In this document: positions 23,181 to 33,689 of the stretch, piece after piece
Numbering within the stretch: position 1 is the stretch's first letter
Layout: every line of letters starts with the position of its first letter
Assembly (NCBI RefSeq): GCF_905404315.1
Contig: NC_066311.1
Location: forward strand, 3,038,001-3,102,000
Reading direction: 5' to 3'
DNA length: 64,000 nt
From: Leptidea sinapis
Lineage: Eukaryota; Arthropoda; Insecta; Lepidoptera; Pieridae
Translations under genes and position numbers: made by a program
Notes under the pieces: generated by a model
Databases searched by the model: none
Told to the model about the DNA's origin: nothing
The model's input: the letters and a program-made list of their open reading frames with translations, nothing else

Positions 23181-23702
23181 ATGTTATTTTGGTGTATGGT
23201 ACCGTATATATATTCATATACGTATAGTAAAAAATGGTTATTTCAATATTACAAACAGACACTCCAATTTAATTTATTTGTATAGATGAAAGAATCGAAT
23301 TCTCTGCAAGAATCCTTCAAAGTATCTCGACAATATAGTATTCCCTAGTAGAATATTATTACAGGAATACATCGGAGCGAGTATCAAAAAGCTGCACGTT
23401 CGCCAAAGCCGTAATAAAAGATGGTTGATATTAAGATTCGAAGGGCATATAACCTCGCCCCGAGCTACTGGTTATTGGCTCCCCATTTTATGTACCCCGA
23501 TGAAATATATGTCAATAGACTGCTCGGATATTTAACAACTATTACAGTTTATTAAAACCTTTTTTAGAACGAGCTCGCTAAGGTTTCGATTACATGTTAA
23601 ACATTAACCCCCTTATTCATAATAGTCTGCTAACTTAAAGCATTGCTAATTCTCTCTCTGTCTTCTTCTATTGACCTAAGTCAGAATGAGAACTGATCAG
23701 AT
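23181..23702. other. No gene; MITE end fragment near 23609-23700
   Basis: Mostly unassigned. From 23609, CCCCCTTATTCATAATAGTC resembles the end of a MITE related to family M, and it directly precedes the family M copy. Confidence 0.35.
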
Positions 23703-24243
23703 AACTGTCTTATTCATAATCACTTAGCGGAGATTTCAAACATCGCTAATATACGCTTGTTAAAAAATCTCATTATCTCTTCGATAAAGCTGACGTGACT
23801 ATAGTAGCCGGGACCCTTCTATAAACCTATATTAAGCACTATAATTCAAAAAAACATGGCCGACATCGATCAGCTGTTCGTTAATTAATGTAATAAATAG
23901 CTTCCCGCTCAAAGTTATGGGATATCCGTCATAGATTGACAACCGACAGACTTCAAAACTTTGAAAAGTTTGAAATTATTTTGACGTCAACTTTTGACAA
24001 CTGACAAACCATTGACATTGAAAAGAAGACTGTTTCCATTGACAGTTCCTCGATCATAAGTTAAAATCATGTTTTTTTGTACGAAATGGCAACATTGCGT
24101 ACTATAGAGACGTATAAGTTATGGGAGATTTATTTAACGAATATGAATAAGGAATTTTATCGAACGTGTGATAGGCTTATAACACGTTTTAACTAATATA
24201 GCTTTATACCTTTGAAATGCGTTTTATTATGAATAAAGCAGTC
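23703..24243 (-). mobile_element. TA-flanked MITE (family M), copy 2
   Basis: Inverted relative to 12916-13492. CTGTCTTATTCATAATCACTTAGCGG opens it and TTATTATGAATAAAGCAG closes it. The interior GACATCGATCAGCTGTTCG matches copy 1. The flanking TA's are partly eroded. Confidence 0.75.
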
Positions 24244-24274
24244 AATCATTTATCTATTAAAACGTAGATAAAAA

Positions 24275-25035
24275 TCATCAGGGTCCACATATTGCCCAAA
24301 TAGCAGATAGACTCAGCTCTGCGGCATACGCCGTTAGAAAGATTAGAGAGTAGGTACACGAATGTTGCCACCGCTTGATTAGTGTACTTTAGTTATTTTC
24401 ATAGCATAATGACGTACAGTATTTTACTGTGGGGTCATGCTGCTGACATTGATATAGTGTTTGCTCTGCAAAAGAGAGGTGTTCGTGCTATATAACAGCT
24501 TGGTTATAGACAGTCTCTCAAAGAAATAAATATTATGACTGTTCATTGTCAGTACATTTATGAAAATTTAATATACGTTCACAAGAATCGTCACCTTTTG
24601 CTATTAATAGAGATTTTCAATATTATAACATTAGAAATTAGAGATTGCTTGTGTAATTATAGTAGGCTTCATAATTTACATAATAGCTTTATGGGTAAAT
24701 GTAAATACTTTTATAATAAAGTTCACATCTACTGTTCAGGCATTATCTATATATAAATTTAAATGTTTTATTAAAAAATTGGCTCTGTCGTTAATCAGCT
24801 TGGAACTAGATTATGATTATTTTACAGCAATAATAATGACAGTACAATATTGCTTATTTTATTTAAAAAAAAACGCAAAAATAGAATGCTGGGAGAGTTT
24901 CTTGCGCCGCTTTTTCTCTCTCAGAGCGCCATTTGTTTCCGAAGCGGTTGTGCGAGTAGTATCTAGTCTATTAGAAATGACATCAAAAAGAATTCTATAG
25001 GGATGAATTTTGAGAAAGTTTAATGCCTTTTCAAT
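24275..25035 (+). mobile_element. LINE 3' fragment, family C (copy 3, longest)
   Basis: It encodes, with frameshifts, RLSSAAYAVRKIRE, LVYFSYFHSIMTYSILLWGH, AADIDIVFALQKRGVRAI and MTVHCQYIYENLIYV, the post-palm region of a Jockey-group reverse transcriptase. The end of the ORF reads NSFMGKCKYFYNKVHIY. It then continues into the family C 3' UTR and ends near AGTTTAATGCCTTTT. Confidence 0.85.
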
Positions 25036-25159
25036 CTGAGTTATTCACAATTCAGGCTGGGTTGCATCATATTAGCTGTTATAGTTAAGGTTTAATAAAA
25101 TAAACGCTGACTTTAACATAGACTGCGGAATGTGTTGTTGTAAAAACTGAAATATCAAG

Positions 25160-25434
25160 TCAATAGCAAATATATGTTTGAAACTTTTGACAGGTTGCTA
25201 TTTAGCTATTTTATTTATAACAGTTCAACTTGAGACAACTGGTCCGTGGTTTTTAGTCAAAAGGGGCATGATACAAGGTGACCCACTATCCCCAAAATTA
25301 TTGGAAGTTATAATCCAACAATTAAACTGGAGAACTAGAGGCATATTAATCAACGGAACCTATTTAAGCCACCTGTGATTTGCGGGCGACCTAGTACTGC
25401 TATCTAAATCTAACACACTACAAGAAACGTGTGA
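25160..25434 (+). mobile_element. LINE reverse transcriptase palm fragment (part 1)
   Basis: The frame at 25178-25378 has 'RGMIQGDPLSPKL', the RT motif B (RGxxQGDPLSP). After an in-frame stop follow 'FAGDLVLLSKSNTLQETCER', the FADDLVLL motif C with the first catalytic Asp changed to Gly. It resembles the RT of RTE-like or CFDP2-like insect LINEs. The enzyme is inactive. Confidence 0.75.
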
Positions 25435-25535
25435 GAGGCTTCTTTGCACAAGATGCCGGCTAGATAATGGGTACCACAACGGTGCGTATTTCTGCCATGA
25501 AGCAGTAATGTGTAACCATTACTGTGTTTCTGTGT
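25435..25535 (+). repeat. SINE-like family A, copy 6 (3'-truncated)
   Basis: It starts GAGGCTTCTTTGCACAAGATG and ends at TTACTGTGTTTCTGTG. It sits inside the LINE fragment and so inserted later. Confidence 0.85.
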
Positions 25536-25699
25536 TCCTCTTTTACGTACCCCTTGAGGCAGACCATATGCTAGATGGGAAGACGAAATTATTCAGTCGG
25601 CTGGCAGTAATTGGTTTCAGCTCAGCACAAAACAGACAAGACTGGCAATCCTTGGAGGAGGCCTTGACCTGTAGAGGGGTTCTTGCAAATATGAACTAA
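25536..25699 (+). mobile_element. LINE C-terminal fragment (part 2)
   Basis: A frame reading into 'AQNRQDWQSLEEALTCRG' matches the conserved last residues (QNRxxWxxLEEA) of the same LINE type as part 1. It is separated from part 1 by the family A piece and a deletion. Confidence 0.65.
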
Positions 25700-25961
25700 A
25701 CCAAAAAAAAAACTAAGTACTAAAAATTAGTTTTACAAAAGTTACTTACTCTAGCAATTAAAAATTTGTAACTGTTTGTTGCAAGAAATATGACGCTTTT
25801 TTATTTTTATTAAATTTATTTATTTAACATTAACAATACCTTTAACCGGGGAAGATTGGACGGTTACGGTTAACAGTTAAAGTTATGATGTCATCTAAAA
25901 ACTGTCAAATGGTAACTTTAACATGTTTGTTATTGCTAAAGTTAGTTGTTGCAACCCAGCC

Positions 25962-26340
25962 TTAGATATATTTAAAATGAAAACTTGTTGAGATGAACAC
26001 TTTATTTTCTGGGTATTTAATGAGACTGAGCTAGTCGTTACAGATAACGATGAGACAAATCAAAATTTACAAGAGTAATAGATACACTGTTATAATTATA
26101 TATTATATTAGTTTTGGACGGACTTACGCAGTTCGCGGTCACGTCCCGTCTCACACTACAGACTTGCGCTCGTAATGCGCGGCTTGACAGGGTGGGGGGA
26201 GAGAAACTCGTCGGTGCCAATAACTGAGCCGTGAGTGAATACGATTTAAATAAATAAAGTTAATAATGCAATCATATTAAGCATTGTAAATATAATTTAT
26301 AAGCATTATTTTGTTGTAAACAAATATTATTTATTTTATA
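25962..26340. other. No gene recognised
   Basis: A GC-rich patch at 26110-26230 (TTCGCGGTCACGTCCCGTC) gives a short minus-strand frame without any domain. Confidence 0.4.
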
Positions 26341-26552
26341 ACAAGCTGACTCGACAGACGTTGTTCTGTAGATAATAAAAGAAATACTGTTTTATAGGGG
26401 GTTGCCAATAATATTTCAAACTATCAAGAATTATTTCGTAAAAAATGCTCCCCGTTGTTATAATGAAATTGTTCCACAGCGGAACTGTCAAACAGTGCGT
26501 CACTACAATCTCTCATAGAAAAAATGTCCATACAAAACAAATATTGAAAACT
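26341..26552 (+). repeat. Interspersed repeat family L1
   Basis: It begins ACAAGCTGACTCGACAGACG and includes TTCCACAGCGGAACTGTCAA and GTGCGTCACTACAATCTCTC. Matches 22685-22955 in part. Confidence 0.6.
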
Positions 26553-26645
26553 AGCTTCTGCCCGCGACTTCGTCCGCGTGGAACTCGTTTATATCGTAGC
26601 TCTTTACAACGATGATACGACTCGCTTGACAGACTCTAGCAGGCA
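26553..26645 (-). repeat. Possible Helitron 3' terminus
   Basis: The minus strand finishes GACGAAGTCGCGGGCAGAAG then CTAGT, with an inverted GTCCGCG/CGCGGGC-type hairpin just before. It lies ~160 bp past the stop codon of the Helitron helicase on the same strand. CTRR-T 3' ends after a short hairpin are a Helitron hallmark, but the same sequence is also a common stand-alone lepidopteran repeat. Confidence 0.4.
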
Positions 26646-26800
26646 GGTGAATGAATAAGGTTTATTCGCTATTTTCGCTATGGTGGTAGAATTGTGCTGA
26701 AGTTTACCAACAAAGTGATATTACAAATTACAATGCATTATAGTAAATACATGATAGTATTGTTGTTTAAACAACAATATTGTTATTGTTGTTGCATTAG

Positions 26801-28185
26801 CTATAGTACTTCCTTATACACTACATTAGTGGTTCTGCCCTGAGGTGCTAGTATGACCAAACTGCTCGGCGAACTTACTCTAGAACAAGGCACGTAAAGC
26901 TGTCCGTGTGAGAAGCAGTCCCCCCTCAGGTCAATCCCTGCCGTTTTTAACTACTGACCCTGTGATTTATTAATGGTCATTGCAAAACAGACCTTAAGGG
27001 GGAACTGCAACCTTTTAAATTCAAACGGGTAGTCAGATGGTATTAGAGGTATATACATGGATTCACCTCTAGCGCAACCAGTAATGACAGTGGCCTCTAC
27101 CACATTGTTATGTAACGCTTTTATACGCAACCTGGTCCCGTTGTACAACTTGGGAGGGTTCAGATTACGCAGTAACATTACTGGAGCACCCACTTTAAGG
27201 GCAAGTTTATGGTAGTCCAGGCGGGTTGAGTGCATTCAAGAATTCCATAGGATACTGAATAGCATCATCCGTATTTACTACAGAGTCCACAAGTTGTATT
27301 GAAGTTCTGCTCCTTCGAACGCCTTCAATAAAGTGTCATTAATGACAGAAGCTTGGTCGTTCTTAGGACTCAGAATAGCACGTTCACACAATCACTCCAT
27401 GGGTTTATTGGGCACGTTTTAGACATCTGGGTAAATTAGTTCTTGATGCAAGTTCTGGTGGAATTACAATTTTGCAATCAGTTATCGGATATTCTCCATT
27501 CCCTATTTTAAGCAAAAGATCGGAGAATTCCCCGGCGCACACGTTGCCCTTAAGATGCATGTTTTTTGTAATGTTTAGTTTTTACAGTGCCACCTCTCTC
27601 TCAATCTCTCTTTCAATGCTGGCTAGAATTTGTTGATAAACATTTGCCTGTTCGTCTGTCAATAATTCCTCGTGATGCGATACCCAGGGCGCAAGGGTCA
27701 TAATTTGTCTCTCGTAGATATTTGCGAATATCCAGGTTTACTGCGGATCTTTTTGGTTTAGGTAAACCGAATTGATCCAAATGTTTTCCAGCTTGTGCTA
27801 AAACTACATCTTCAATCAATATCAAGCATCTGTTAAACACCTCATCAATGAATAACTCCGCACCATTTTGCAATTCTCTTTCAAGTTGCCGTTTAATGTC
27901 GTCCAAAAAACTGTCCCTATATTTTTCCCAAAGGCTTAAGGGATCAGTAAGTTGACAAAAACCTATCATTATTGTGAACAGTTCACGCAGCTTGAAAGGA
28001 GAATCGCACAATGCAGCTTTTTCTAAAGTTGTGTCCCAATGTTTATCGTCCTCTAGCAGTCCAAGGGTGTTACACGCTAATTGAAATGTTGGATGGAGGA
28101 TACCGTTGACAGTTTTTAAATATTCGAAGGATGTCGGCCCTCTAACCTCATGTAGTAATAAGCGTAGGTGGTAGCACCGGTGTTA
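26801..28185 (-). pseudogene. Helitron Rep/helicase, internally deleted remnant
   Basis: This is the helicase half of a Helitron Rep-Hel protein, with several frameshifts. In order on the minus strand: YLRLLLHEVRGPTSFEYL (28170) and CDSPFKLRELFTIMIGFCQL (28011), with GKHLDQFGLPKPKR (27790). A break follows where the Walker A segment should be. Then KIVIPPELASRTNLP (27450), DSVVNTDDAIQYPMEFLNAL (27290), KVGAPVMLLRNLNPPKLYNG (27200) and FAMTINKSQGQ (26951, motif VI). After a frameshift come GIDLRGDCFSHGQLYV and SRVSSPSSLVILAP, ending PQGRTTNVVYKEVL and a TAG at 26801-26803. The helicase ATP-binding motif and the whole N-terminal Rep domain are absent. It cannot make an active protein. Confidence 0.85.
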
Positions 28186-28204
28186 TTTGGATGTATCGCA
28201 TAGA

Positions 28205-28456
28205 CCCTACCGAGAAAAACGGCAAAAAAAACACGTTTTTTTTATGGAAGCCACCTTAAATATTTATTTTATTCTGTTTTTAGTATTTATTGTTATAGCG
28301 GCAAAAGGATCTGTGAAAATTTCAACTTTCTAACTATCACGGTTCATGAGCCTGGTGACGGACAGTCAGATAGACAGACAGACAGATAGGCAGACGGACG
28401 GACAGCGGAGTCTTAGTAATAGTGTCCCGTTTTTGCCCTTTGGGTACGGAACCCTA
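28205..28456 (+). repeat. Lepidopteran repeat ending TTTGGGTACGGAACCCTAAAA
   Basis: It contains a (GACA)-rich tract at 28351-28405 and the closing block GCGGAGTCTTAGTAATAG, GTCCCGTTTTTGCCC and GGGTACGGAACCCTAAAA. This combination is a familiar interspersed repeat in moth and butterfly DNA. Class not established. Confidence 0.55.
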
Positions 28457-28574
28457 AAAAAAATTGAGGTGGGCACTCCATACCATACATGTAACCAAAT
28501 GTCAAAAAAATCTATTTAACCCCCTATTTTTATAGCTCAAAAAAAGAGTTTCACTTACACACTTTGCACCCCTA

Positions 28575-29080
28575 TTTAGCTTCTGCCTGCGACTCCTTCC
28601 GCGTGGGTCTCGTTTAAATATTGTAGCGCCATACAAACCTCCACACCCCCCATTTCATCCCCTTGGCGGATGATTTCCGGGATAAAAACTATCCTATGTC
28701 CTTCCCCGGGTTTCAAACTATCTCTATACCAAATTCCATCTAGATCGGTTCATACAAACTTTGCAACCCTTTTTTACCCCTTTAGGGGTGAATTTTTACA
28801 AAATGCTGAAATTTATTTTCTTGTATTGTAATAAGGAGTGCATACGCTAAGTTTCAAGTCTCTTACTTAAAATTTTACTCTATCTCCATACAAACTTTCT
28901 ACCACCTTTTCACCCCTTTAAAGGTAGAATTTTCAAAAATTCCTTCTTAGTGTATACTTGCGTTATGTAAGCTACCCGTTGTGAAATAATCAGCTTTCTA
29001 GGTTCAACGGTTTGGGCTGGGCGTTGATTTAAGTGAGTGAATCATTCAGTCAGGACTTTCACGTTTATCTATATAGATAA
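28575..29080 (+). repeat. Short interspersed repeat (TTCTGCCTGCGACTCC type)
   Basis: TAGCTTCTGCCTGCGACTCC, CCATTTCATCCCCTTGG, CCAAATTCCATCTAGATCGG and a TTTATCTATATAGATAAAA end. Same general layout as 17710-18195. Confidence 0.5.
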
Positions 29081-29084
29081 AAAT

Positions 29085-29245
29085 AATTATGGATCCCAAA
29101 TCGAAATAAAAACTATCCTATCTCTCAAGGTTTACTAAACTGCACTCCATGACGTAATTCCCCATTAAAATCCGTTCATTAGTTTAGGAGTCCATCGCAG
29201 ACAAACAACGTGTCACGTAATTTATATATATTAAGAAGATTACAG
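29085..29245 (+). repeat. Interspersed repeat family L1 (3' part)
   Basis: Shares CCCAAATCGAAATAAAAACTATCC, GCACTCCATGACGTAATTCC and TTAGTTTAGGAGTCCATCG with 22800-22955, and ends in TTATATATATT. Confidence 0.6.
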
Positions 29246-30130
29246 AGCTTTGTGTATCTTTCTTTTTCTTTATTGAATAGCAAAATGTAATAATAATGTT
29301 AATGGTAAAATGTATAACAATGACGCCCATACGTGCCTTCTTTTACCATAGTCAATAAATGAAAAGTATTCGAGTTTATTGAATTTTACTATTTAAGATG
29401 TATACAGTTTGCGTTTCGGGTGTCAATTGTAACGAATACCTTGGGCATAATACGGCATACTTGAAACTCCATACAGGGCCAAAACTAAACTACTTCTAAG
29501 TATTGCAAGTGAGTCGGCGTTTGGAAATCGAGGAGCGAATACCGATGCTACATTTCCAAGAGGTAGTAAAATCGGATATGGTATTTATTTTGTGATGCAT
29601 GAATTACTTTGACGTGTATCATTTAATGCGGCAGAAAAGCATCTACTGAATACACTATTATATTATCTTTATTTCGATTTTTTTTTAATTTTAATACTAG
29701 AGTATAAAAATATTACCTAATGGATGTTGCCATTGCCATAATTATTTTCCTTTCAGTAACTTGAGTAACACACACTTTCTAAAAAATTTGCGGATAGCAG
29801 TATAAATGAATAACGTTAACCCTCCAAAATTTAGACAAAGCTCAAGGGAAATTTCTAGAAAAATATTTAAACCAATTCTCGAAAAAAATTTTTACGATAA
29901 TCATACTTTAAGGATTTTATTTTTTCTTTGATATCTCAAACTGTGCTCTTAAAAGTAATAAGAGTACCACGTGTATTTCCATAAAATAATGATGATTTAT
30001 AGAACTTAAAAACATAGCTAGGAAGTTTAAAATTATATTACTTAGGTTTTTATAAATATATTCGATTCGTACGATTTGTTCCTAAAATATTATTATGTAG
30101 TGTTATAACACTATAAAATAGTTTATATAA
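29246..30130. other. No gene recognised
   Basis: AT-rich; no frame, TIR or repeat match noted. Confidence 0.4.
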
Positions 30131-30133
30131 AAA

Positions 30134-30175
30134 ATATAGTTTGTGTCATTCATATATGAATGACACAAACTATAT
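30134..30175. repeat. Perfect 42-bp palindrome
   Basis: The left half (ATATAGTTTGTGTCATTCATA) is followed without a spacer by its exact reverse complement. The 21-bp arms have no mismatch. It could extrude as a cruciform or be the relic of a symmetrical insertion. Confidence 0.9.
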
Positions 30176-30350
30176 AGCTCAAAACTATGTATAGCTTATA
30201 AGTACTATGATATAAAGTATCAAAAATAGAAAGAAAAAAATTACATGAATTACATCTACCGCATTGGAAACAATTTCAGCTTCAGAATAATTTAGTCCCA
30301 GCCTCCCTCATCATTAGATAATCTTCAGGTGATTGATAAGATTCAACAAG

Positions 30351-30637
30351 ATACCAGTGGGAGGCTCCTTTGCGCAGGTTGCCGGCTAGAATATGATTTC
30401 CACAACGGCAATTTTTCTGCCGTGAAGCAGTAATGTCGCGCCATAGCTAGTGAAATTACTAGGCAAATGAAACTTAACATCTTATATCTCAAGGTGATGA
30501 GCGCAATTGGAGTGCCGCTCAGAGTTTTTGGGTTTTTCAAGAATCCTGAGGGGCACTGCATTAGAATTGGCAGGCTGTATCAATTACCATCAGCTATACG
30601 TCCTGCTCGTCTCTTCCCTTACTGACATAAAAAATCA
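30351..30637 (+). repeat. SINE-like family A, copy 7
   Basis: From ATACCAGTGGGAGGCTCC to CTTACTGACATAAAAAAT. About 35 bp in the first third (around GTGTAAGCATTACTGTGTTTC) are missing. Confidence 0.9.
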
Positions 30638-30935
30638 CAACTCAGCTATTTAAATTAAAAGTTGATAGTACTTTTTGTAAGTTTAACCGCATCCGATTTT
30701 TCCTGAATCCATGTTGGAGCACCTTAACTTAGCTACTTTATCTGAGAAGTGTATACCGTTGAAAGAGAGACAGTTGAAGGGCGAAGGGCAGTTTACATTC
30801 AACACACGTTTACTCTTTTAAACTTTTCTTAACACGCTCCCGATTATCAAGATAATGGGACTTTTTCAATGTAACTCGAAAAAGGTTAAATACAAACATG
30901 TATTTCAGTTGACGGATAAATAAATCATATAAAAT

Positions 30936-31260
30936 ATGACTAAAAGAATCATTGAGAGCAAAATTTAAAGAAATAAAAATCTTGACTGTTGCCTCCAATA
31001 TATTCTTCATAATGTTATGTGTGTGTACATAGGCACATAAGTGAATTTGCTATAAATTGTCATAACCATAATGTTAACACCAGGATCAAACATAAACTTA
31101 TAATGCCTACTACTCGGCTAAGTCAAGCTAGTGAGGCTTTTGTGCGGCTTTATATATGCTTTTACAGCAAGATCCCAGAAAATGTTTAAAAATTTGTATT
31201 ACGAAATTCAAAAGATTTCCTAATAATATCATATTTTGAATAAAAATATTGGAATTTGAA
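30936..31260 (+). mobile_element. LINE 3' fragment, family B
   Basis: Same C-terminal coding region as 18295 (GTTAACACCAGGATCAAACA, ATGCCTACTACTCGGC, TATATATGCTTTTACA, ATCCCAGAAAATGTT) with stops. A ~150-bp deletion in the 3' UTR brings it straight to GAATAAAAATATTGGAATTTGAAT. Confidence 0.8.
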
Positions 31261-31408
31261 TCGTTCTACTATTTATTCTATGATAATATCCTATATTTAA
31301 GTAATGGAGAGTCGCTTCCAATGTTCCACGAAGAAAAAATAAACATATTCAAAAAATGAAGTCTCTTGCACTCATTCCACTTGCAATGTTTTGGATTATA
31401 ATAAGTGA

Positions 31409-31853
31409 TTAAGGCGAAGAGTAAGCAGAAAACAAGCAAACAAGGGGTTTTTAGACAAGTTTTTTGGTGAAAATATAGCATTTCGAGCTATGAACACTAC
31501 TTAATCCTGTTACACATATACTTAAGTCTTATTTGTAGGTTTCGAATGCTTGCTGTTGGTTATAGTTTTCACTCCAGAGCCTTTTTGAACTACCACTTTT
31601 CCTTGCAGTTAAACAAGCTTTTTGGCATGGCATGACGCATTTTTTTAGTACAACTCTCAAAAAAGTTATTCTTATAGCTTTACTTTTTTGTGTACGTATA
31701 CATACTCAGATTAGTAATGAATAACGAGGATTGTAAGCATATAAACTGTTTTCCTCGCAAGAATTTTGAAAATATTGGCTTTGTTACATAGATGGTGGAC
31801 CGGAAGCCGTGAACTCATAGCGCTCAAGGTCGCTGGCATTTCGTGTCGCCACA
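31409..31853 (+). mobile_element. TTAA-flanked MITE, copy 2
   Basis: The left end TTAAGGCGAAGAGTAAGCAG is intact. The right end is GTGTCGCC followed by ACAT, so the right-hand TTAA has been lost. The interior matches 8072-8518. Confidence 0.75.
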
Positions 31854-32100
31854 TACAATGCCATCAAAAACATACTAGTAAAAAATCCAAGTCTCACAAC
31901 TCAGTTCTTCTACCGTAAAAAGTTGTGAGATCCATGTAATACCAAGTCGGTCAATTCAATAAGCTAACCAGAAACATCTTATAGTGACCATATCAATTTT
32001 AAAAATCCTTTATGTTTTAAATAAATTTATTAACTTAAACAATACATATTTGAGGTCCTTTATTCAAATAAAACAAATCTTATAACTATATTTACAATAC

Positions 32101-32450
32101 TATATGTGGGACTTAACTTGCGTTGACACTCCACTCATGTCCAAGTTACGTCAGTTGGTGCTGGGGCTGCCGCTTCGACTGCCGAAGACACCAAATATGT
32201 CGGTTTCAGAGAGTCTTACATCTTCGTGCAGTTTGGTGTCGAGACACTTGGCCCGTGGGTCCAGAGGCGCGCAGAATGTACAAAGTACTATATTCGCACT
32301 TAAATAAGGCTACTGGAAACCCAAGCGCTGCCAGCTATTTCGGTCAAAGGATTCTAGTTCTACCTAAAACGAAGTTAGGGGGTCGAAAATGGGCTGAATT
32401 TCTTCGAAAAAAGGATGGTACGGCCCGTGCCGTTTGTTTTTGCTCGACTT
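32101..32450 (+). mobile_element. LINE C-terminal coding fragment
   Basis: Two overlapping frames give the pieces 'WDLTCVDT', 'GPEARRMYKVLYSHLNKATG' and 'NPSAASYFGQRI'. These are parts of the conserved ...FVPFGVETLGPWGP...ATGDP.A.SYF.QR.S... region at the end of a LINE polyprotein. The plus-strand frame at 32123-32452 is therefore not a host gene. Related sequence lies at 44935-45610. Confidence 0.7.
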
Positions 32451-32937
32451 GACTGAGGCACTGCCGTGCCCCCATGTTATGAATAACAAATTTGAATTTC
32501 AGAGCTTAGGAAAGGAAGGGGACAATTGACAACCTGACAACGAAATTACATAAAAATTTATAGCTTATTTTAAACGCAAGCAAACTAAAAATCTTTAAAA
32601 CCAGCTCTCGGAAACCATAAACGTATTACAGAGAATTAGTTGCTATAAATTGTAGGCGTTTACCCCAATTTACCGCGATCCAGGCACGGAGAAGATATGA
32701 GCATGTTTCTCATACAAGTTATTTAGTAAATAAATAAGAAAGGCGAACCGTGCCTCGGGCAGGCCAATATTGGATTATCCTACCTTGTTGATTTTGCTAC
32801 TATCTAGAGATAAATTTTATTAGTTAATTTATTGTTTTACTGGTTGAATGTTTACAAAATTGTGTGATGTTATGGAACACCACACACATAGCCTATCGGT
32901 TATTTTGCATTATTTACCACTGATTCGTAATGGTGTT

Positions 32938-33240
32938 TACAAATACAAATACAAAATGTTTATTTTCTTTATCAAGTATGTATATAAATCAATATTCATG
33001 ATTGGAGCCTCCTTTTAAGCACTATAGCGCCTGTGTTAGAAGACTCCGCTCTTCCATAGCTTTTTAATATTTATCACATTATTTACAGACAATCAAACTC
33101 TAACTACTAAGAAGTATATCTAAAAAGTATGTATAGTAAAAAATAAGGTGTGTAAGGTGTGTGCATTGGGTGTGTTGTGAGTGATAAGTAAGGTGTGAGA
33201 GGTATAATGAAGTGAAGTGTTTAATTCAAGAGAAATCGTA
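32938..33240 (-). repeat. Repeat D, 3' end (copy 1)
   Basis: It starts AAATACAAATACAAAATG (tail, reversed) and contains GCCTGTGTTAGAAGACTCCG and CTCTTCCATAGC, then a GGTGTGT-rich stretch. The same order occurs at 46600-46760. Confidence 0.55.
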
Positions 33241-33689
33241 AAGAAAAATCTATTCATATTAATCCCTAACAACACGTATGTTTGAACTTAATTTGTACTA
33301 CTCATGCGGGAAAAGTAATATCTTGGCGCTCGCTGTTGCGGTTAAAAAAGAGCCGTTTGCCCATTTTAAAATTACGTGCATGCATTGAGTGCGAAAAGTT
33401 TACTTGGCACACGCACATATCAATATATCAAAACTGAATTGCGTCTGACATTTTAATTAAATAAATAAAATTATTATTTAAGTTACAGAACTTTACAAAC
33501 GGATATGGAGTCGGAAATAATACATATTTATGTATTTTTAATATGTCGCATTTTTAATACAAAATAGTAGGTGCAACTCGTGCGACGTTGTCGATTACCC
33601 ACTCAAGCGAATGTTCAACTTCACTTTCGTGGAGCAATCGACAAATTGTCGTGCTTGTTGCACAATATACTATTATGATACCAAAAGCA

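Larger units (their letters stand above)
25055..25961. mobile_element. TIR element (GGCTGGGTTGCA ends) interrupted by a LINE
   Basis: GGCTGGGTTGCA (25055-25066) and TGCAACCCAGCC (25950-25961) form a perfect 12-bp inverted pair. Next to each end lies AAAGTTA/TTAAC-rich sequence, the usual layout of this MITE. Roughly 25160-25699 is foreign LINE DNA, so the MITE was originally about 350 bp. Confidence 0.7.

Noticed and set aside
27613..28011. 132-codon frame as an independent host gene
   Set aside because: Its sequence is the inter-domain part of a Helitron Rep-helicase and aligns in order with the flanking helicase fragments.
32123..32452. 109-codon plus-strand frame as a host gene
   Set aside because: Its segments match the end of a LINE polyprotein, interleaved with a second frame; it is decayed LINE coding.
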